Shown here: in pieces, positions 1 to 9,900 of the stretch | Position numbering within the stretch: position 1 is the first letter of the stretch | How the letters are laid out: each line of letters starts with the position of its first letter | Origin: Sphingobacterium chuzhouense | Lineage (GTDB): Bacteria > Bacteroidota > Bacteroidia > Sphingobacteriales > Sphingobacteriaceae | Assembly (NCBI RefSeq): GCF_014692525.1 | Contig: NZ_JACNYL010000001.1 | Location: forward strand, 248,001 to 312,000 | DNA: 64,000 nt | Direction: 5' to 3' | Position numbers and translations under genes: made by a program | The notes under the pieces: generated by a model | Seen by the model: only the letters and a program-made list of their open reading frames with translations | What the model was told of the DNA's origin: nothing | Databases searched by the model: none

Positions 1-1639
1 AAAGACGAAAGAAATCTTGATTCCCGTCATTTCTTTTTTCATCTTCGGGTGCGTCTGGATCTAAATTATAGTAAGTAGACCTTAAATAGGTTTGCTCTCC
101 ACGCAGCCCTACTTGCATACCTAATTTCTCTGTCAGCTTTCGTTGATAATTCGCATATAATGCATGCACACTATTCGTCAGGTCAAAATCGTTGCTGACA
201 CCAAAATCCGGCATAAATCTTCCGGTCAAGGTATCCAATACTTCCGACCATTGGGAATCTTCACTATTGCGCACAATCGTACGGTAACCCGCTTCAAATT
301 TATGGTCTTCCGCAAACGGCAGAACATAATCCAATTGAAAATTCCAGTTCTTTCCGGCCTCACTCGTTACATTCTGGCGTCGGAAATCCGCACGACCATT
401 GTCATAGGTCTGATGAAAATCATTTGTTCCATCTTCCGTATCATTCCCATACGTAATATTAGCCGTGATTTCCTCGCCCTCTCTTTTGAGTTCCTGCTTA
501 AAATCAAAGGTTATATCTACCCCTAGATCTTCTTCGTACTGCTGTGAAATTCGAGAAGAATGGTCTCCTAAATCTGGAATATTAAAATAACGATAATCAA
601 TATCCGAACGCCTGTCATTATCGCGAACACTAACATTCGCTCCTAAACTAAAAGTGGTTTTAGGCGCAGCATACCAATCGGTACCAAACCGAAACGTATG
701 GTTCTTACCTTTCCGATTACTTTCGGTCGTACTAATCGTGCGCTCGCTATTTTCTTGAATTACACCATCAATTAGCTCGGTATTATCGTTAAAACCATCG
801 CCCGGGCGATTCCTATTTGCGTAGTTATAGCCGCCGAAAAAATTAAACTTACGATCTCTGTAATTCAAGTCAATTCCCGCATTGTAGTTTTCGTAAGAGC
901 CGCCCGATGCCGTTACACTTCCGTTCAGTCCTGTTCTCACGTTCTTTTTCAATATAATATTGATGATACCCGATTGGCCCTCCGCATCATATTTGGCAGA
1001 TGGGTTGGTAATAAGTTCAACTTTTTCTATGCTATTCGCCGGCAAGGATTGCAGCAATGCATTTATATCGGAACCAGCCATAGCCGATTCTCTTCCATCG
1101 ATCAAGATTTTTACACTGCTGGAACCCCGGAGAGAGACATTCCCATCAGCGTCGACATCAAGTGTTGGCACATTTTCTAGCAATTCACTCGCTGAACCGC
1201 CTACACTAACCAAACTTTGGGAAACATCAAACACTTTTTTATCAATTCCCAAACGCATCTCTGGCGTGCGTCCTTCCACAACTACTTCCTCGATCAACTT
1301 GCCGTCATCCATCATGGATACCTGCGCCAGTTTTACTGGCTGTGAACTCGCTACACGTACGTTTTCAATAAGAACATTTTCTTTCCCAACATAGGTAATC
1401 CGAATCGTATATGTTCCAAAATCAACGTCAGAAAACACCAGTTTTCCCTCGATGTCGCTCTGCGCGCCTTGAACATAACTTTGATTGGATTGTTGGAGAA
1501 GGGAAGCGCTAGCGCCAATAATGGGATCGTTAGTCTCTTCATCAATAACAATGGTTTCTATCTTACCTTGTTGTGCGAAAAGAAATACAGGGCAAAAAAT
1601 AATAAAGAAAATCAGCTTCAAGTGTCTTGTAAATATCAT
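1..1639 (-). CDS. TonB-dependent outer membrane receptor with CarboxypepD_reg-like N-terminus (partial, C-terminus outside window)
   Basis: Reading from an ATG at 1639 down to the window edge gives about 546 open codons without a stop. A hydrophobic signal peptide (about residues 1-22, ending FLFAQQ) is followed by a carboxypeptidase-regulatory-like beta-sandwich (about 25-105), then a TonB plug-like region containing DEVVV-like EEVVVEGRTPEM and the typical phrase NSIEKVELITNPSAKYDAEG, and then beta-barrel strands. The NPSAKYDAEGQSGIINI stretch is typical of the large outer membrane beta-barrel family (OMP_b-brl_3) of Bacteroidota, whose full length is usually 780-930 residues, so roughly a third is missing beyond the window. 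It should sit in the outer membrane; the substrate cannot be told. clpS lies upstream on the same strand after a 137-base gap, and I see no reason to call them an operon. Confidence 0.9.
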   Translation of the reverse strand, partial: MIFTRHLKLIFFIIFCPVFLFAQQGKIETIVIDEETNDPIIGASASLLQQSNQSYVQGAQSDIEGKLVFSDVDFGTYTIRITYVGKENVLIENVRVASSQPVKLAQVSMMDDGKLIEEVVVEGRTPEMRLGIDKKVFDVSQSLVSVGGSASELLENVPTLDVDADGNVSLRGSSSVKILIDGRESAMAGSDINALLQSLPANSIEKVELITNPSAKYDAEGQSGIINIILKKNVRTGLNGSVTASGGSYENYNAGIDLNYRDRKFNFFGGYNYANRNRPGDGFNDNTELIDGVIQENSERTISTTESNRKGKNHTFRFGTDWYAAPKTTFSLGANVSVRDNDRRSDIDYRYFNIPDLGDHSSRISQQYEEDLGVDITFDFKQELKREGEEITANITYGNDTEDGTNDFHQTYDNGRADFRRQNVTSEAGKNWNFQLDYVLPFAEDHKFEAGYRTIVRNSEDSQWSEVLDTLTGRFMPDFGVSNDFDLTNSVHALYANYQRKLTEKLGMQVGLRGEQTYLRSTYYNLDPDAPEDEKRNDGNQDFFRL

Positions 1640-1690
1640 GTAAAAATTGTCCTTTCCACAAAAAAACAAAATAAAAGCTGCTATCGTTCT

Positions 1691-1712
1691 ATCGTAACTG
1701 CATTATTACGAT
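1691..1712. repeat. Short inverted repeat upstream of the receptor gene
   Basis: The arms ATCGTAA (1691-1697) and TTACGAT (1706-1712) form a perfect 7-base inverted repeat with an 8-base spacer, about 55-75 bases before the receptor start at 1639. The size and position would suit a binding site for a dimeric regulator, but this is inferred from symmetry alone and one 7-base repeat can occur by chance. Confidence 0.25.
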
Positions 1713-1776
1713 GTCATTTTCCTTTTTTTTGTGCTAAGGGGGGATAATGCTTTGAGTAGACGAACGCGATCAATAA

Positions 1777-2058
1777 TTACTCTACAGAAACTGTCAATCC
1801 CTCGGATTTAAGGATTTTCCTGTATATTTCCATCTCTGTTAACGAGCCTTCGAGTACCGCGCATTTGCCTTCTGTATGCACTTTCCACGCAATTTGTTCA
1901 GCTTGTCCTTCCGAGTATTGCAAATGCTTCATCAGGCAATCGATGACGTGATCAAATGTGTTGATTTCGTCATTCCACAGAATCAAACGATTCGAAGACC
2001 GAACCGTCGCTAATATCTCTTCAAGCGTAAACGCTTCTTGCTCTGTTTCTACACCCAT
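1777..2058 (-). CDS. clpS: ATP-dependent Clp protease adaptor ClpS
   Basis: This 93-residue protein matches the ClpS family in length and in its core: LILWNDEINTFDHVIDCL (about residues 25-42) is the signature in which the N-degron pocket forms, and the KCAVLEG motif (about 65-71) follows the conserved helix. ClpS binds the N-domain of ClpA/ClpC-type unfoldases in the cytoplasm and hands over substrates with destabilising N-terminal residues. The ATG at 2058 gives the expected N-terminus. It is divergently oriented to the ketoacyl synthase gene, with 65 bases between the starts. No clp unfoldase gene is in the window. Confidence 0.93.
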   Translation of the reverse strand: MGVETEQEAFTLEEILATVRSSNRLILWNDEINTFDHVIDCLMKHLQYSEGQAEQIAWKVHTEGKCAVLEGSLTEMEIYRKILKSEGLTVSVE

Positions 2059-2123
2059 GCTGCAAAAATAATTAATATTTTAAAAAATATGTAGATTTAC
2101 AAACTAATCATGAGGAAAGTAAG

Positions 2124-3170
2124 ATGTTTCAATCGAAAATTGCCGGCATAGGTTATTACGTGCCAAAAAATGTTTACACAAATGATGACCTTACCCGGTT
2201 TATGGATACCAGTGATGAATGGATCCAAGAGCGGACAGGCATCAAAGAGCGACGCTATGCCGACCGTATAGGAGAGACGACTACCACAATGGGTATCGAA
2301 GCGGCTAGAATTGCGATCGAACGGGCAAATACTACAGTAGAAGATATTGATTTTATCATATTCGCAACATTATCGCCCGATTATTATTTTCCGGGTTGTG
2401 GCGTGTTATTACAGCGCGAAATGGGCATGAGGGAGGTTGGCGCACTTGATATCAGAAACCAGTGCTCCGGCTTCGTATACGCACTCTCTATTGCCGATCA
2501 GTTCATCAAAACAGGCATGTACAAAAACATTCTGGTTGTCGGTTCTGAAAAACATTCTTTTGCATTGGATTATTCCACCCGCGGACGTGCTGTTTCGGTT
2601 ATCTTTGGCGACGGTGCCGGAGCCGTCGTGGTACAACCAACTAACGAAGCTGGAAAAGGTATTCTCAGCACCCATTTACATTCGGACGGAGCTGAAGCTG
2701 AAAAACTTGCCATGTATTACCCTGGAACTTCTGGTGGAATGTGGTTGGATAAACAGCCAGATTGGCCGGAGCAGGAACTTGGAGGTATGCTATTTACAAA
2801 AGAAATGTTAGAAGATGGCTCTGCATTTCCATACATGGATGGACAAGCAGTATTCAAAAAAGCCGTTGTTAAATTTCCGGAAGTTATACAAGAAGCATTG
2901 GCAAAAAATAATCTCCAATCGACCGACATTGATTTACTTATCCCTCATCAAGCCAACCTACGGATTGCTCAATTTGTACAGAAAACATTAGGGCTGGGTG
3001 ACGATCAAGTTTTTAATAACATCCAAAAATACGGTAATACTACCGCAGCCTCTGTTCCTATTGCTTTATGCGAAGCGTGGGAAGAGGGAAAGATCAAGGA
3101 CGGTGATTTAATCTGCTTAGCTGCCTTTGGTGCCGGATTTACTTGGGGGTCTGCGTTGATACGGTGGTAG
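2124..3170 (+). CDS. 3-oxoacyl-ACP synthase III family protein (FabH-like)
   Basis: A 348-residue thiolase-fold condensing enzyme. The Cys-His-Asn triad of KAS III is visible: Cys114 in RNQCSGF, His275 in PHQAN and Asn305 in YGNTTAAS. The C-terminal GAGFTWGSALIRW is also typical. KAS III enzymes condense an acyl-CoA with malonyl-ACP; this one is not next to plsX/rpmF or other fab genes as the housekeeping fabH often is, so it may instead serve special acyl chains or be a paralogue. The insert with HLHSDG and the MWLDKQPDW stretch is slightly longer than in E. coli FabH (317 residues). It is convergent with the fatty acid hydroxylase gene, and the two coding ends overlap by 32 bases. Confidence 0.88.
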   Translation: MFQSKIAGIGYYVPKNVYTNDDLTRFMDTSDEWIQERTGIKERRYADRIGETTTTMGIEAARIAIERANTTVEDIDFIIFATLSPDYYFPGCGVLLQREMGMREVGALDIRNQCSGFVYALSIADQFIKTGMYKNILVVGSEKHSFALDYSTRGRAVSVIFGDGAGAVVVQPTNEAGKGILSTHLHSDGAEAEKLAMYYPGTSGGMWLDKQPDWPEQELGGMLFTKEMLEDGSAFPYMDGQAVFKKAVVKFPEVIQEALAKNNLQSTDIDLLIPHQANLRIAQFVQKTLGLGDDQVFNNIQKYGNTTAASVPIALCEAWEEGKIKDGDLICLAAFGAGFTWGSALIRW

Positions 3171-3804
3171 TTTTCTTCTTCTTATTTTTCTTGAAACCAG
3201 AATCGAATATAACATCCCATATCGCGGAACTGACTCCGAATCCACGCTCCGGATCAGCATAGTGATGGAGCATATGGTGATCTTTTATTTTCTTGAACAA
3301 CCCCGATTTAAAATTAGCATGGTGCATGGCGTAGTGACATTCGTCATAAATAAGATAGCCTAAAAGAAATCCAGCGAAAAAAGCGGCCAATATAAATTCC
3401 GGCAAAAATAGACTGAAAATAAAATAAATAATAGCAGCTAGGGGAATGCTAGCTGATAGTGGCATGACTAAACGCAACCGATCTTTTGGATAGTCATGAT
3501 GTACACCATGAAAAATGAAGTGTATACGCCTACCCCAATTCGATGTTGGCTCATAATGAAATATCCAACGGTGTAATACATATTCCGCTAACGTCCAAAA
3601 AGCCAAGCCAGCAAAAAAATACAAAGTTATATTTCCTACAGACATTTCACCTTTTGTATAGGCTTTATAGATAAAATAGCCTATCACCGGAATCCAAAAT
3701 ATTAGAGGAACACTATAATGTATTTTAGTTAAGGATTCCAAAAAATTATTTTTAAACATCCGAACGGATTCAGTTCCGTTTGATACATATAACTTCTTTG
3801 CCAT
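3139..3804 (-). CDS. Fatty acid hydroxylase / sterol desaturase superfamily membrane protein
   Basis: A 221-residue integral membrane protein with about four hydrophobic segments and the eight-or-more histidine pattern of di-metal membrane hydroxylases: H78/H83 in LHRWIFH, H95, H99, H102-H103 in HFIFHGVHH, H157, H161-H162 in HYAMHH, and H176-H177, H180-H181 in HHMLHH. The pattern resembles fatty acid 2-hydroxylase (FA2H/Scs7-like). Sphingobacteria make sphingolipids and 2-hydroxy fatty acids, so hydroxylation of lipid acyl chains is a reasonable inference, not a proof. The ATG at 3804 is preferred to a TTG three codons upstream. The 3' end overlaps the convergent condensing enzyme gene by 32 bases. 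A good promoter lies about 100 bases upstream. Confidence 0.85.
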   Translation of the reverse strand: MAKKLYVSNGTESVRMFKNNFLESLTKIHYSVPLIFWIPVIGYFIYKAYTKGEMSVGNITLYFFAGLAFWTLAEYVLHRWIFHYEPTSNWGRRIHFIFHGVHHDYPKDRLRLVMPLSASIPLAAIIYFIFSLFLPEFILAAFFAGFLLGYLIYDECHYAMHHANFKSGLFKKIKDHHMLHHYADPERGFGVSSAIWDVIFDSGFKKNKKKKTTTVSTQTPK

Positions 3805-3904
3805 AATACGCAATTTTTATGAACTTATGTCTTTCAAGACCGAAAATAAATCTTCATTTCATTTTAGTCCCACCGTCAGACAGGGTTTTTCCAGTATAGT
3901 AACA

Positions 3905-3935
3905 CAAAATTACCAAGTATTAGGTTCTTATCAAA
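3905..3935 (-). promoter_or_regulatory. Bacteroidota-type promoter for the fatty acid hydroxylase gene
   Basis: Reading on the minus strand, TTTG (3935-3932) is followed after 19 bases by TAATTTTG (3912-3905), an exact match to the TTTG / TAnnTTTG consensus of the Bacteroidota primary sigma factor. Transcription would begin near 3898, leaving a 5' leader of about 95 bases before the ATG at 3804. Confidence 0.6.
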
Positions 3936-3983
3936 GCTTTACTTTTTGAACATTTTCACATTTTTGTCAAATATGCACTCTTC

Positions 3984-5168
3984 CTATACTACCCGCACCA
4001 GTAATCCTTTTAAATATTCGCCTTCTGGAAATGATGCACGAATTGGATGGTCTTCCGGTTGATTAAACTGTCGAATAAATTGGATTTCCTTTCCGGCATC
4101 TAACGCAGCCCAAGCAACAACTTGTTTAAAAGTATCGATATCCATCGCTCCAGAACAAGAAAAAGTAGCCAAGAGTCCTCCACTTTCTAATAAGAGCAAT
4201 GCGCGTCTATTCAAATCTTTATATGCTCTAGCCGCCTTATCCAAAGCTGAACGGGATGGAGCATACTTTGGAGGGTCTAAGATAATAACATCAAACTTTT
4301 CCTCTTCTTCCCTCAGCTGGCGAAGATACTTATTGACATCAGCCTGAATGGCTGTGAGCATAGTCGTATCGAAACCATTTAATACTATATTTTTATTCAA
4401 TGTTTCGATAGCCAAAGCGGAGCTATCCACCGAAACAACAGAAGAGGCACCTGCCTTGAAAGCATTCAATGTAAACCCTCCCGAATAACAAAAACAGTCC
4501 AACACACGTTTATCTTTGACGTATTGTGCTGTCAGCGAGCGATTATCCCGTTGATCACAATAAAAGCCGGACTTCTGACCCTCGACAATGTTTATCTGGT
4601 AACGAATACCATTTTCTATCACCTCAACAAATTCGGATGGCATTTCTCCGTATAGCAATCCATTCGTGTCCGATAATCCTTCATGTTGGCGAGCATTCAG
4701 ATCGCTCCGCTCATAAATCCCCTTGGGCTGTAAAAGCTGTACCAATTCTTCGACAATGATGGTCTTCACGGTTTCTATACCGGAAGAATGTATTTGTACC
4801 GATAAGAAATCGCCATATTTGTCGACGATAAGCCCTGGTAAAAAATCAGCTTCCGCAAAAATCAACCGCACGGTATTGTTTTGATCCGTTAACAAATGGG
4901 TTCTCAGTTGTATAGCACGTTGTACACGACTGCGCCACCATCCATCGTCTACAGGATGCTGCTGGTTCCATTCCAATAGGCGGACAGCTACTCGCGAATG
5001 GGCGTTGTAAACACCATACGCTATAAATTCTTTATCTATATTAAAAACCTTAACAATAGCACCATTTGCAGGTGTTCCATCTACGTTTTTTATGGCACCA
5101 GAAAAAATCCAAGGATGTAATTGCCAAGCAGCTTTTTCTTTGCCTTTATGCAGTGTTATTTTGTTCAT
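3984..5168 (-). CDS. RlmI-type class I SAM-dependent rRNA (cytosine-5) methyltransferase
   Basis: Starting at the ATG at 5168 the product has 394 residues; a longer reading adds 30 hydrophobic codons that run into the upstream terminator, so I reject it. An N-terminal PUA-like domain (about residues 1-70, with HPWIFSGAI at 18-26) is followed by a linker domain with NIVEGQKSGFYCDQRDNR (about 193-210) and a Rossmann methyltransferase domain with the SAM motif VLDCFCYSGGFTLNA (222-236), DPPKY (298-302) and the cysteine-containing FSCSG (336-340). This order is that of RlmI, which makes m5C1962 in 23S rRNA, or its close paralogue RlmO-like proteins. Target specificity is inferred from the family only. 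Confidence 0.88.
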   Translation of the reverse strand: MNKITLHKGKEKAAWQLHPWIFSGAIKNVDGTPANGAIVKVFNIDKEFIAYGVYNAHSRVAVRLLEWNQQHPVDDGWWRSRVQRAIQLRTHLLTDQNNTVRLIFAEADFLPGLIVDKYGDFLSVQIHSSGIETVKTIIVEELVQLLQPKGIYERSDLNARQHEGLSDTNGLLYGEMPSEFVEVIENGIRYQINIVEGQKSGFYCDQRDNRSLTAQYVKDKRVLDCFCYSGGFTLNAFKAGASSVVSVDSSALAIETLNKNIVLNGFDTTMLTAIQADVNKYLRQLREEEEKFDVIILDPPKYAPSRSALDKAARAYKDLNRRALLLLESGGLLATFSCSGAMDIDTFKQVVAWAALDAGKEIQFIRQFNQPEDHPIRASFPEGEYLKGLLVRVV

Positions 5169-5229
5169 ACTTGCAAAAGTATAGGTTAAACAGGCAAAAA
5201 AATCAGAATAACGATATTTTATTTTAAAT

Positions 5230-5264
5230 AAAAAAAACAGGTGAAAGAAAACTTTCACCTGTTT
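5230..5264 (-). terminator. Intrinsic terminator of the first Sus locus
   Basis: A perfect 13-base stem (arms 5235-5247 and 5252-5264, AAACAGGTGAAAG and its complement) with a four-base loop lies 17 bases after the SusD stop codon. On the minus strand it is followed by a run of T, which makes a strong rho-independent terminator closing the susC-susD transcript. Confidence 0.9.
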
Positions 5265-5280
5265 GGCTTTTTAACTAAGT

Positions 5281-6906
5281 TTAGTAACCTGGGTTTTGTG
5301 TTAATCCCGGTTCTACTTTTAGGCTGTTTTCATGGAACGGCCAAACATAATTATTAGCCTGAAATGTGCGATCTTCTATTTTCAGAGATTCTAGTCGACC
5401 ATTTACCAGTTTGGTATGACCTAAAGCAGGTTTATTCATAACTTCCTGTGCGATGCGCCAACGTAGAATATCATCATAGCGGAGTCCTTCTCCTGCGAAT
5501 TCTACACGGCGTTCGTTGCGAATAAGTTCGATCCATTGTTGTTGGCTATATGAAGTAAAATCGGATAAGGTAACGTCAGCATTGGCCATATCAAGTCCTG
5601 CTCTTCTTCTTATTTGATTGATACAATCTTTTGCCAGCGCATCGATATCATTTTGCATAATCTTCGCTTCAGCATAGGTTAATAGGACTTCCGCATAACG
5701 TATTACACCAAAATCCAAGTCTCCCGACGCACGGGAATAATCAGCTGGATCCACAAATTTCTTAAACCAATATCCGGATTTCCCTGCTCTTGCCTTTTCA
5801 TAATAATACGTACTATTTGGATCATAAATATCAATAACCTCCCCATTGAACGAATCACCATTACTAATTATACTGGCTTTGAACCTAGGATCGCGATTCA
5901 GCTTTGGATTCAATTCATATTCCTCTTTAGTGTGCAACGGACAATCGTCTATGGGACGTCCCTGTAAAGTCCAATATGAATCCACCAATGCTTTAAGCGG
6001 CACTAAATAAGCCTGACCCGAACCCGTTTTGGATTGAGGAGCCAAATTCGTAAAAGAAAAAGTCGCTGCAGAAGGATGACTTTCCTTGTTAAAGGTCATA
6101 ATATATTCTTTATTTGCCCTATGTCCCGTATAATTAAAAAGGTTCTCGTAATTGGCATACAGTTCGTATTTTTTACTATCCATAATTTCCTTAGCTAGTC
6201 TAGCTGCCCGTTGATAATCCTTATTGTAAAGAGCATATCGCATAATTAAGGCTTTAAAGGAATATTTGTTAAACATGTACGCATTTGTTGTATAGGCATC
6301 ATCGGGAAGTCCATTTGCGACCTGTTCCGCCAGCGGAAATAACGTCTCTAATATCTCTTCCTTGGATTTAGCCGGTTGCAGAGCTGTTTCTAAATCGGCA
6401 GGCTCTAAGAAAAACGGTACGTTAGCATATCTGCTGGTCAATTTGAAGTAATGCCAACACCTCAACGCTTCCAGTATACCTTTATACTTCTGTCGAATCA
6501 ATTCATCTTCGACGTATGGAACATCTATGTTTGCAATAAATGTATTGATACGCCCTAGATGCTTCATATGCAAATTATAATAGTAATAAACGGCCGTAGT
6601 ATTAGAGTTTAAGTTTCCGTTAGCTATCGGTTGATGGTGATCTCCAGACATCCTGCTATAAGCATTGTCGGATTTCCCCTCTTCCATATAAAAAAAATTG
6701 GCTCGCACAGCGACACTATTTGCCGTGTTGGAAAACACATCGAGATAACTACTGTATACAACGCGGAGAATATCCGCCTCCGTACTGAAAAACTCCACAA
6801 AGTCGGTTGCTGTTGGATCAGTTTTATCCAAAAATTTCTCGCAACTGGACAATGAAAATACAGTGGAAAGAATCAGTATATAGAATGATTTTTTTGACAT
6901 TTTCAT
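5281..6906 (-). CDS. RagB/SusD family nutrient uptake outer membrane lipoprotein
   Basis: A 541-residue lipoprotein with a signal peptide and lipobox (FSLSSC, Cys at about residue 22). SusD hallmarks are present: the early helix region with YSSYLDVF, the ALRCWHYFKL helix, RYAEVLLTYAEAK (about 400-412) and the C-terminal IRNERRVEFAGEGLRYDDILRWR (about 470-490). SusD proteins sit on the outer face of the outer membrane and act as the lid and ligand-binding partner of a SusC transporter. It follows susC by 17 bases and is closed by a strong terminator; no glycan-degrading enzyme follows. Its ligand cannot be inferred. A second ATG two codons downstream (6900) is an equally plausible start. Confidence 0.95.
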   Translation of the reverse strand: MKMSKKSFYILILSTVFSLSSCEKFLDKTDPTATDFVEFFSTEADILRVVYSSYLDVFSNTANSVAVRANFFYMEEGKSDNAYSRMSGDHHQPIANGNLNSNTTAVYYYYNLHMKHLGRINTFIANIDVPYVEDELIRQKYKGILEALRCWHYFKLTSRYANVPFFLEPADLETALQPAKSKEEILETLFPLAEQVANGLPDDAYTTNAYMFNKYSFKALIMRYALYNKDYQRAARLAKEIMDSKKYELYANYENLFNYTGHRANKEYIMTFNKESHPSAATFSFTNLAPQSKTGSGQAYLVPLKALVDSYWTLQGRPIDDCPLHTKEEYELNPKLNRDPRFKASIISNGDSFNGEVIDIYDPNSTYYYEKARAGKSGYWFKKFVDPADYSRASGDLDFGVIRYAEVLLTYAEAKIMQNDIDALAKDCINQIRRRAGLDMANADVTLSDFTSYSQQQWIELIRNERRVEFAGEGLRYDDILRWRIAQEVMNKPALGHTKLVNGRLESLKIEDRTFQANNYVWPFHENSLKVEPGLTQNPGY

Positions 6907-6923
6907 TTTATTAAGTTCAATGT

Positions 6924-9900
6924 TTAGAAAATTGATGTTCTAACGCCAATGGTGTACGTAGCCATACGTGGATAATTTCCGTTGCCACCGTTTCTCTCAG
7001 GTTCAAGACCTTCCCATTTTGTAAACGTAAACGCATCCTGTGCATTTATATAAAACCGGGTATTCTTAAAGCTTTTACCTATGCTTTTTACCGTGTACCC
7101 CAACTGCAACATTTTTATCCTGAAATAGGAAGCATCGCTTAACCATATGTCACTCAAATAGGTATTGGTGCTTACACCCGTCCATACGCGAGGAAATCTA
7201 CTGGCCGTATTTTCAGGTGTCCAACGGTTGTCTGCATATTCTTGACGCGGAGCACCCAAAGCATTCGTCGAGCCATCAACAAGCACAGGATAACCCTCCT
7301 GCCCTTTTAACCAACCTAATCGTCTGCCTACGCCTTGTCCAAGTAAGCCGAAGTCCCAATTCTTATATTTGAGATTTAGTTGAATAGAATAGTTAAGGTG
7401 CGGAAACGGATCACCGAGATTTATGCGGTCTGCGTCATTGATAATACCATCGTTATTTTGATCTACGTAACGTATATCACCAGGAAGTGTATTGGCCATT
7501 TTCGCCACCGTTGCATCCACATCAGCCTCGTCTCTGAAAAACCCGTTGCTTTCGAACCCATAATAGTTATCAATGGCAATTCCCTTATACCATATTTTGT
7601 CATTGTTATTAGTAAAAACCAAAGTATCTGCCGCGTTATATCCCGCTTTTAAGACTTCGTTGACGTTATCAAAGAAGGAACCACCGATACTGTATTCTAC
7701 ATTCCCAATTTTATCCTTCCAATTTGCAGATAACTCATATCCTTTATTGCGAACTTCACCAATATTCAATGCAGTTGTCAAAGAATAGGATCCTGTTAAT
7801 GGCGGGACTGGGAACTCATCGTAGATAAGATCATATGAAAATTTGTCGTATACTTCCGCCGTAAAGTTTAATCGATCTCTTAACACCGAGACATCCACGC
7901 CGACATTCCACTGTTTTTGTTTCTCCCAAGAAAACTGATAGTTCGGCACCCGCATCGTCCATCCATACTGATTTACAACTTCTTCCCACAGATAAGGATC
8001 GACATTCTCATTACCTATTAAACCATAAGACGCCCTAAATTTTAAATTAGAAATGACACCTTCTTCTCTAAGCTTCGATAGAAACGATTCATTGTGGGCA
8101 TTCCAAGCCAAGGCTACTGATGGGAAAAAACCCCACTTATGTTTTGGCGCAAATTTGCTACTTCCGTCTGATCTTCCGGTTGCCTCCAATATATATCGGT
8201 TATCGAACGAATAGTTAAGTTTTCCGAAAAACGATGCTTTCGAAATCTCGCGATAATCGGTGTAGGTATAGTTCATCACCTCTGTACCGCCTGTAAAATA
8301 TATTTTGTCTTTATCCCCCCGTAGACTGTTTGTATAGTTTACCAAAGCTCGTGCAGTTAATTGGCTTTCACTCACACCTTGCTCAGCTGAAGTGGCATTC
8401 GTAGCTATTGATATAGGTTTCCCGTCTGCATCCAGATACTTAAATGTCTTTCTTTCTGTTTTATGAGCAGATTTACTAATCATATAAGATACGTTTCCCT
8501 CTATATTTAGATTGTCGTTAATAAAGTACCGTGGACGTAGATTGATAGTACTGCGGTCGTGCATATTATTTTTAATACCACCCCGGTTTATTCTAGCAAC
8601 TGGATTTAAATCATTGTGCAAAATATAATGCTCCGGAAGATCAGAATCATAGTATACTTGTTGCGTTGGGTTCATCCGCCACGCAATTTGATAGAGACCG
8701 TCACCATTATCGTTGGCAAGTAGACGATCTACCTGTAATCTATGTGCATAGAAATCCGCGAGTAATGAAAATTTATCTGCAATATTGATGTTCGTATTAA
8801 AACGTGCCGAAAATTTTTGCGTACCTTCTATTGCATTCAAACCTGTTTCCCGGAGATGCCCGAGCATAAGATTAAAAGTTCCCACACCACCTCCTCCGGC
8901 GATACTGGCACTTTGATTGTGAACCATGGAAGTCTTTTGCATAACCTCGCCCATCCAATCAACTGATTTTATTTCGCCTGATTCTGCTTTTTGGATATCC
9001 TCATCAGTAAATAAAAGATTTTGGTTTTGATATGTTCTAGCTTCATTATTTAGACGCATATAATCGGCCGCATTAACGAAAGTGGGAAGATCAATAGCTT
9101 GATTAAAACCGGACCATACATTTAAATTTACCTTGAACTGTCCCGTAGTACCCCTATCCGTCTCAATGACAATTACACCATTGGCGCCCCTAGAACCATA
9201 CATAGATGCTGACGCTGCGTCCTTTAATACGGTAAGGCTTTTTATTTGATTTGGATCGAGGTCGGTTATGGATTGTTCCATCCCATCGACAATAACCAAA
9301 GGTTCGGCATTCTGCAACGTACTTATACCGCGTATATTAATGGTACCAAATGTACTTCCCGGAAGCGAAGTCGTCTGCGTCATTGTAACACCTGGTATAG
9401 TACCACTGAAAGCCTGTTGCATTTTCATAAGCGGCCTGGTTTTGGTCTGTTCCATATCGAGCTGGGCAACAGAAGAGGCCACGTGTTGCTTATCGACGGT
9501 ATTATATCCCATAACAACCACTTCGTCTATATCTCGCGTATCAGAACGTAGTATCACATCAATACGGGTTCGGTTCTGCGTACTTTCTTCCACTTCCTGG
9601 TACCCCATCATACTAAACATCAATGTAACCTCGCCATTTATTGTAATTTGATAACGTCCTGCATCATCTGTTACGGTACCCACCGTAGACCCCTTAATCA
9701 ATACGTTCGTCGCCGCAAGCGGATTCCCATCTTCATCTCTGACGGTACCGGAAACAACTCGCTGCTGAATTTCTTTCCTCGACATAATGGTAATTTGATT
9801 ACCGGTAATGGTGTAATCTAAATTTTCGGCGTTTAACGTCTTCTTCAACAGACGTTGTAAATTTTCATTTTTAACAGTTATATTGATTTTTTTATCGGCA

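Noticed and set aside
960..1394. 144-codon plus-strand frame and its 974-1180 neighbour
   Set aside because: They lie antisense to the TonB receptor, which has clear domains on the minus strand; no start context or family match.
5169..5258. 30-residue hydrophobic extension of the RlmI-type protein resembling a signal peptide
   Set aside because: It overlaps the Sus locus terminator and RNA methyltransferases are cytoplasmic; the ATG at 5168 begins the PUA domain directly.
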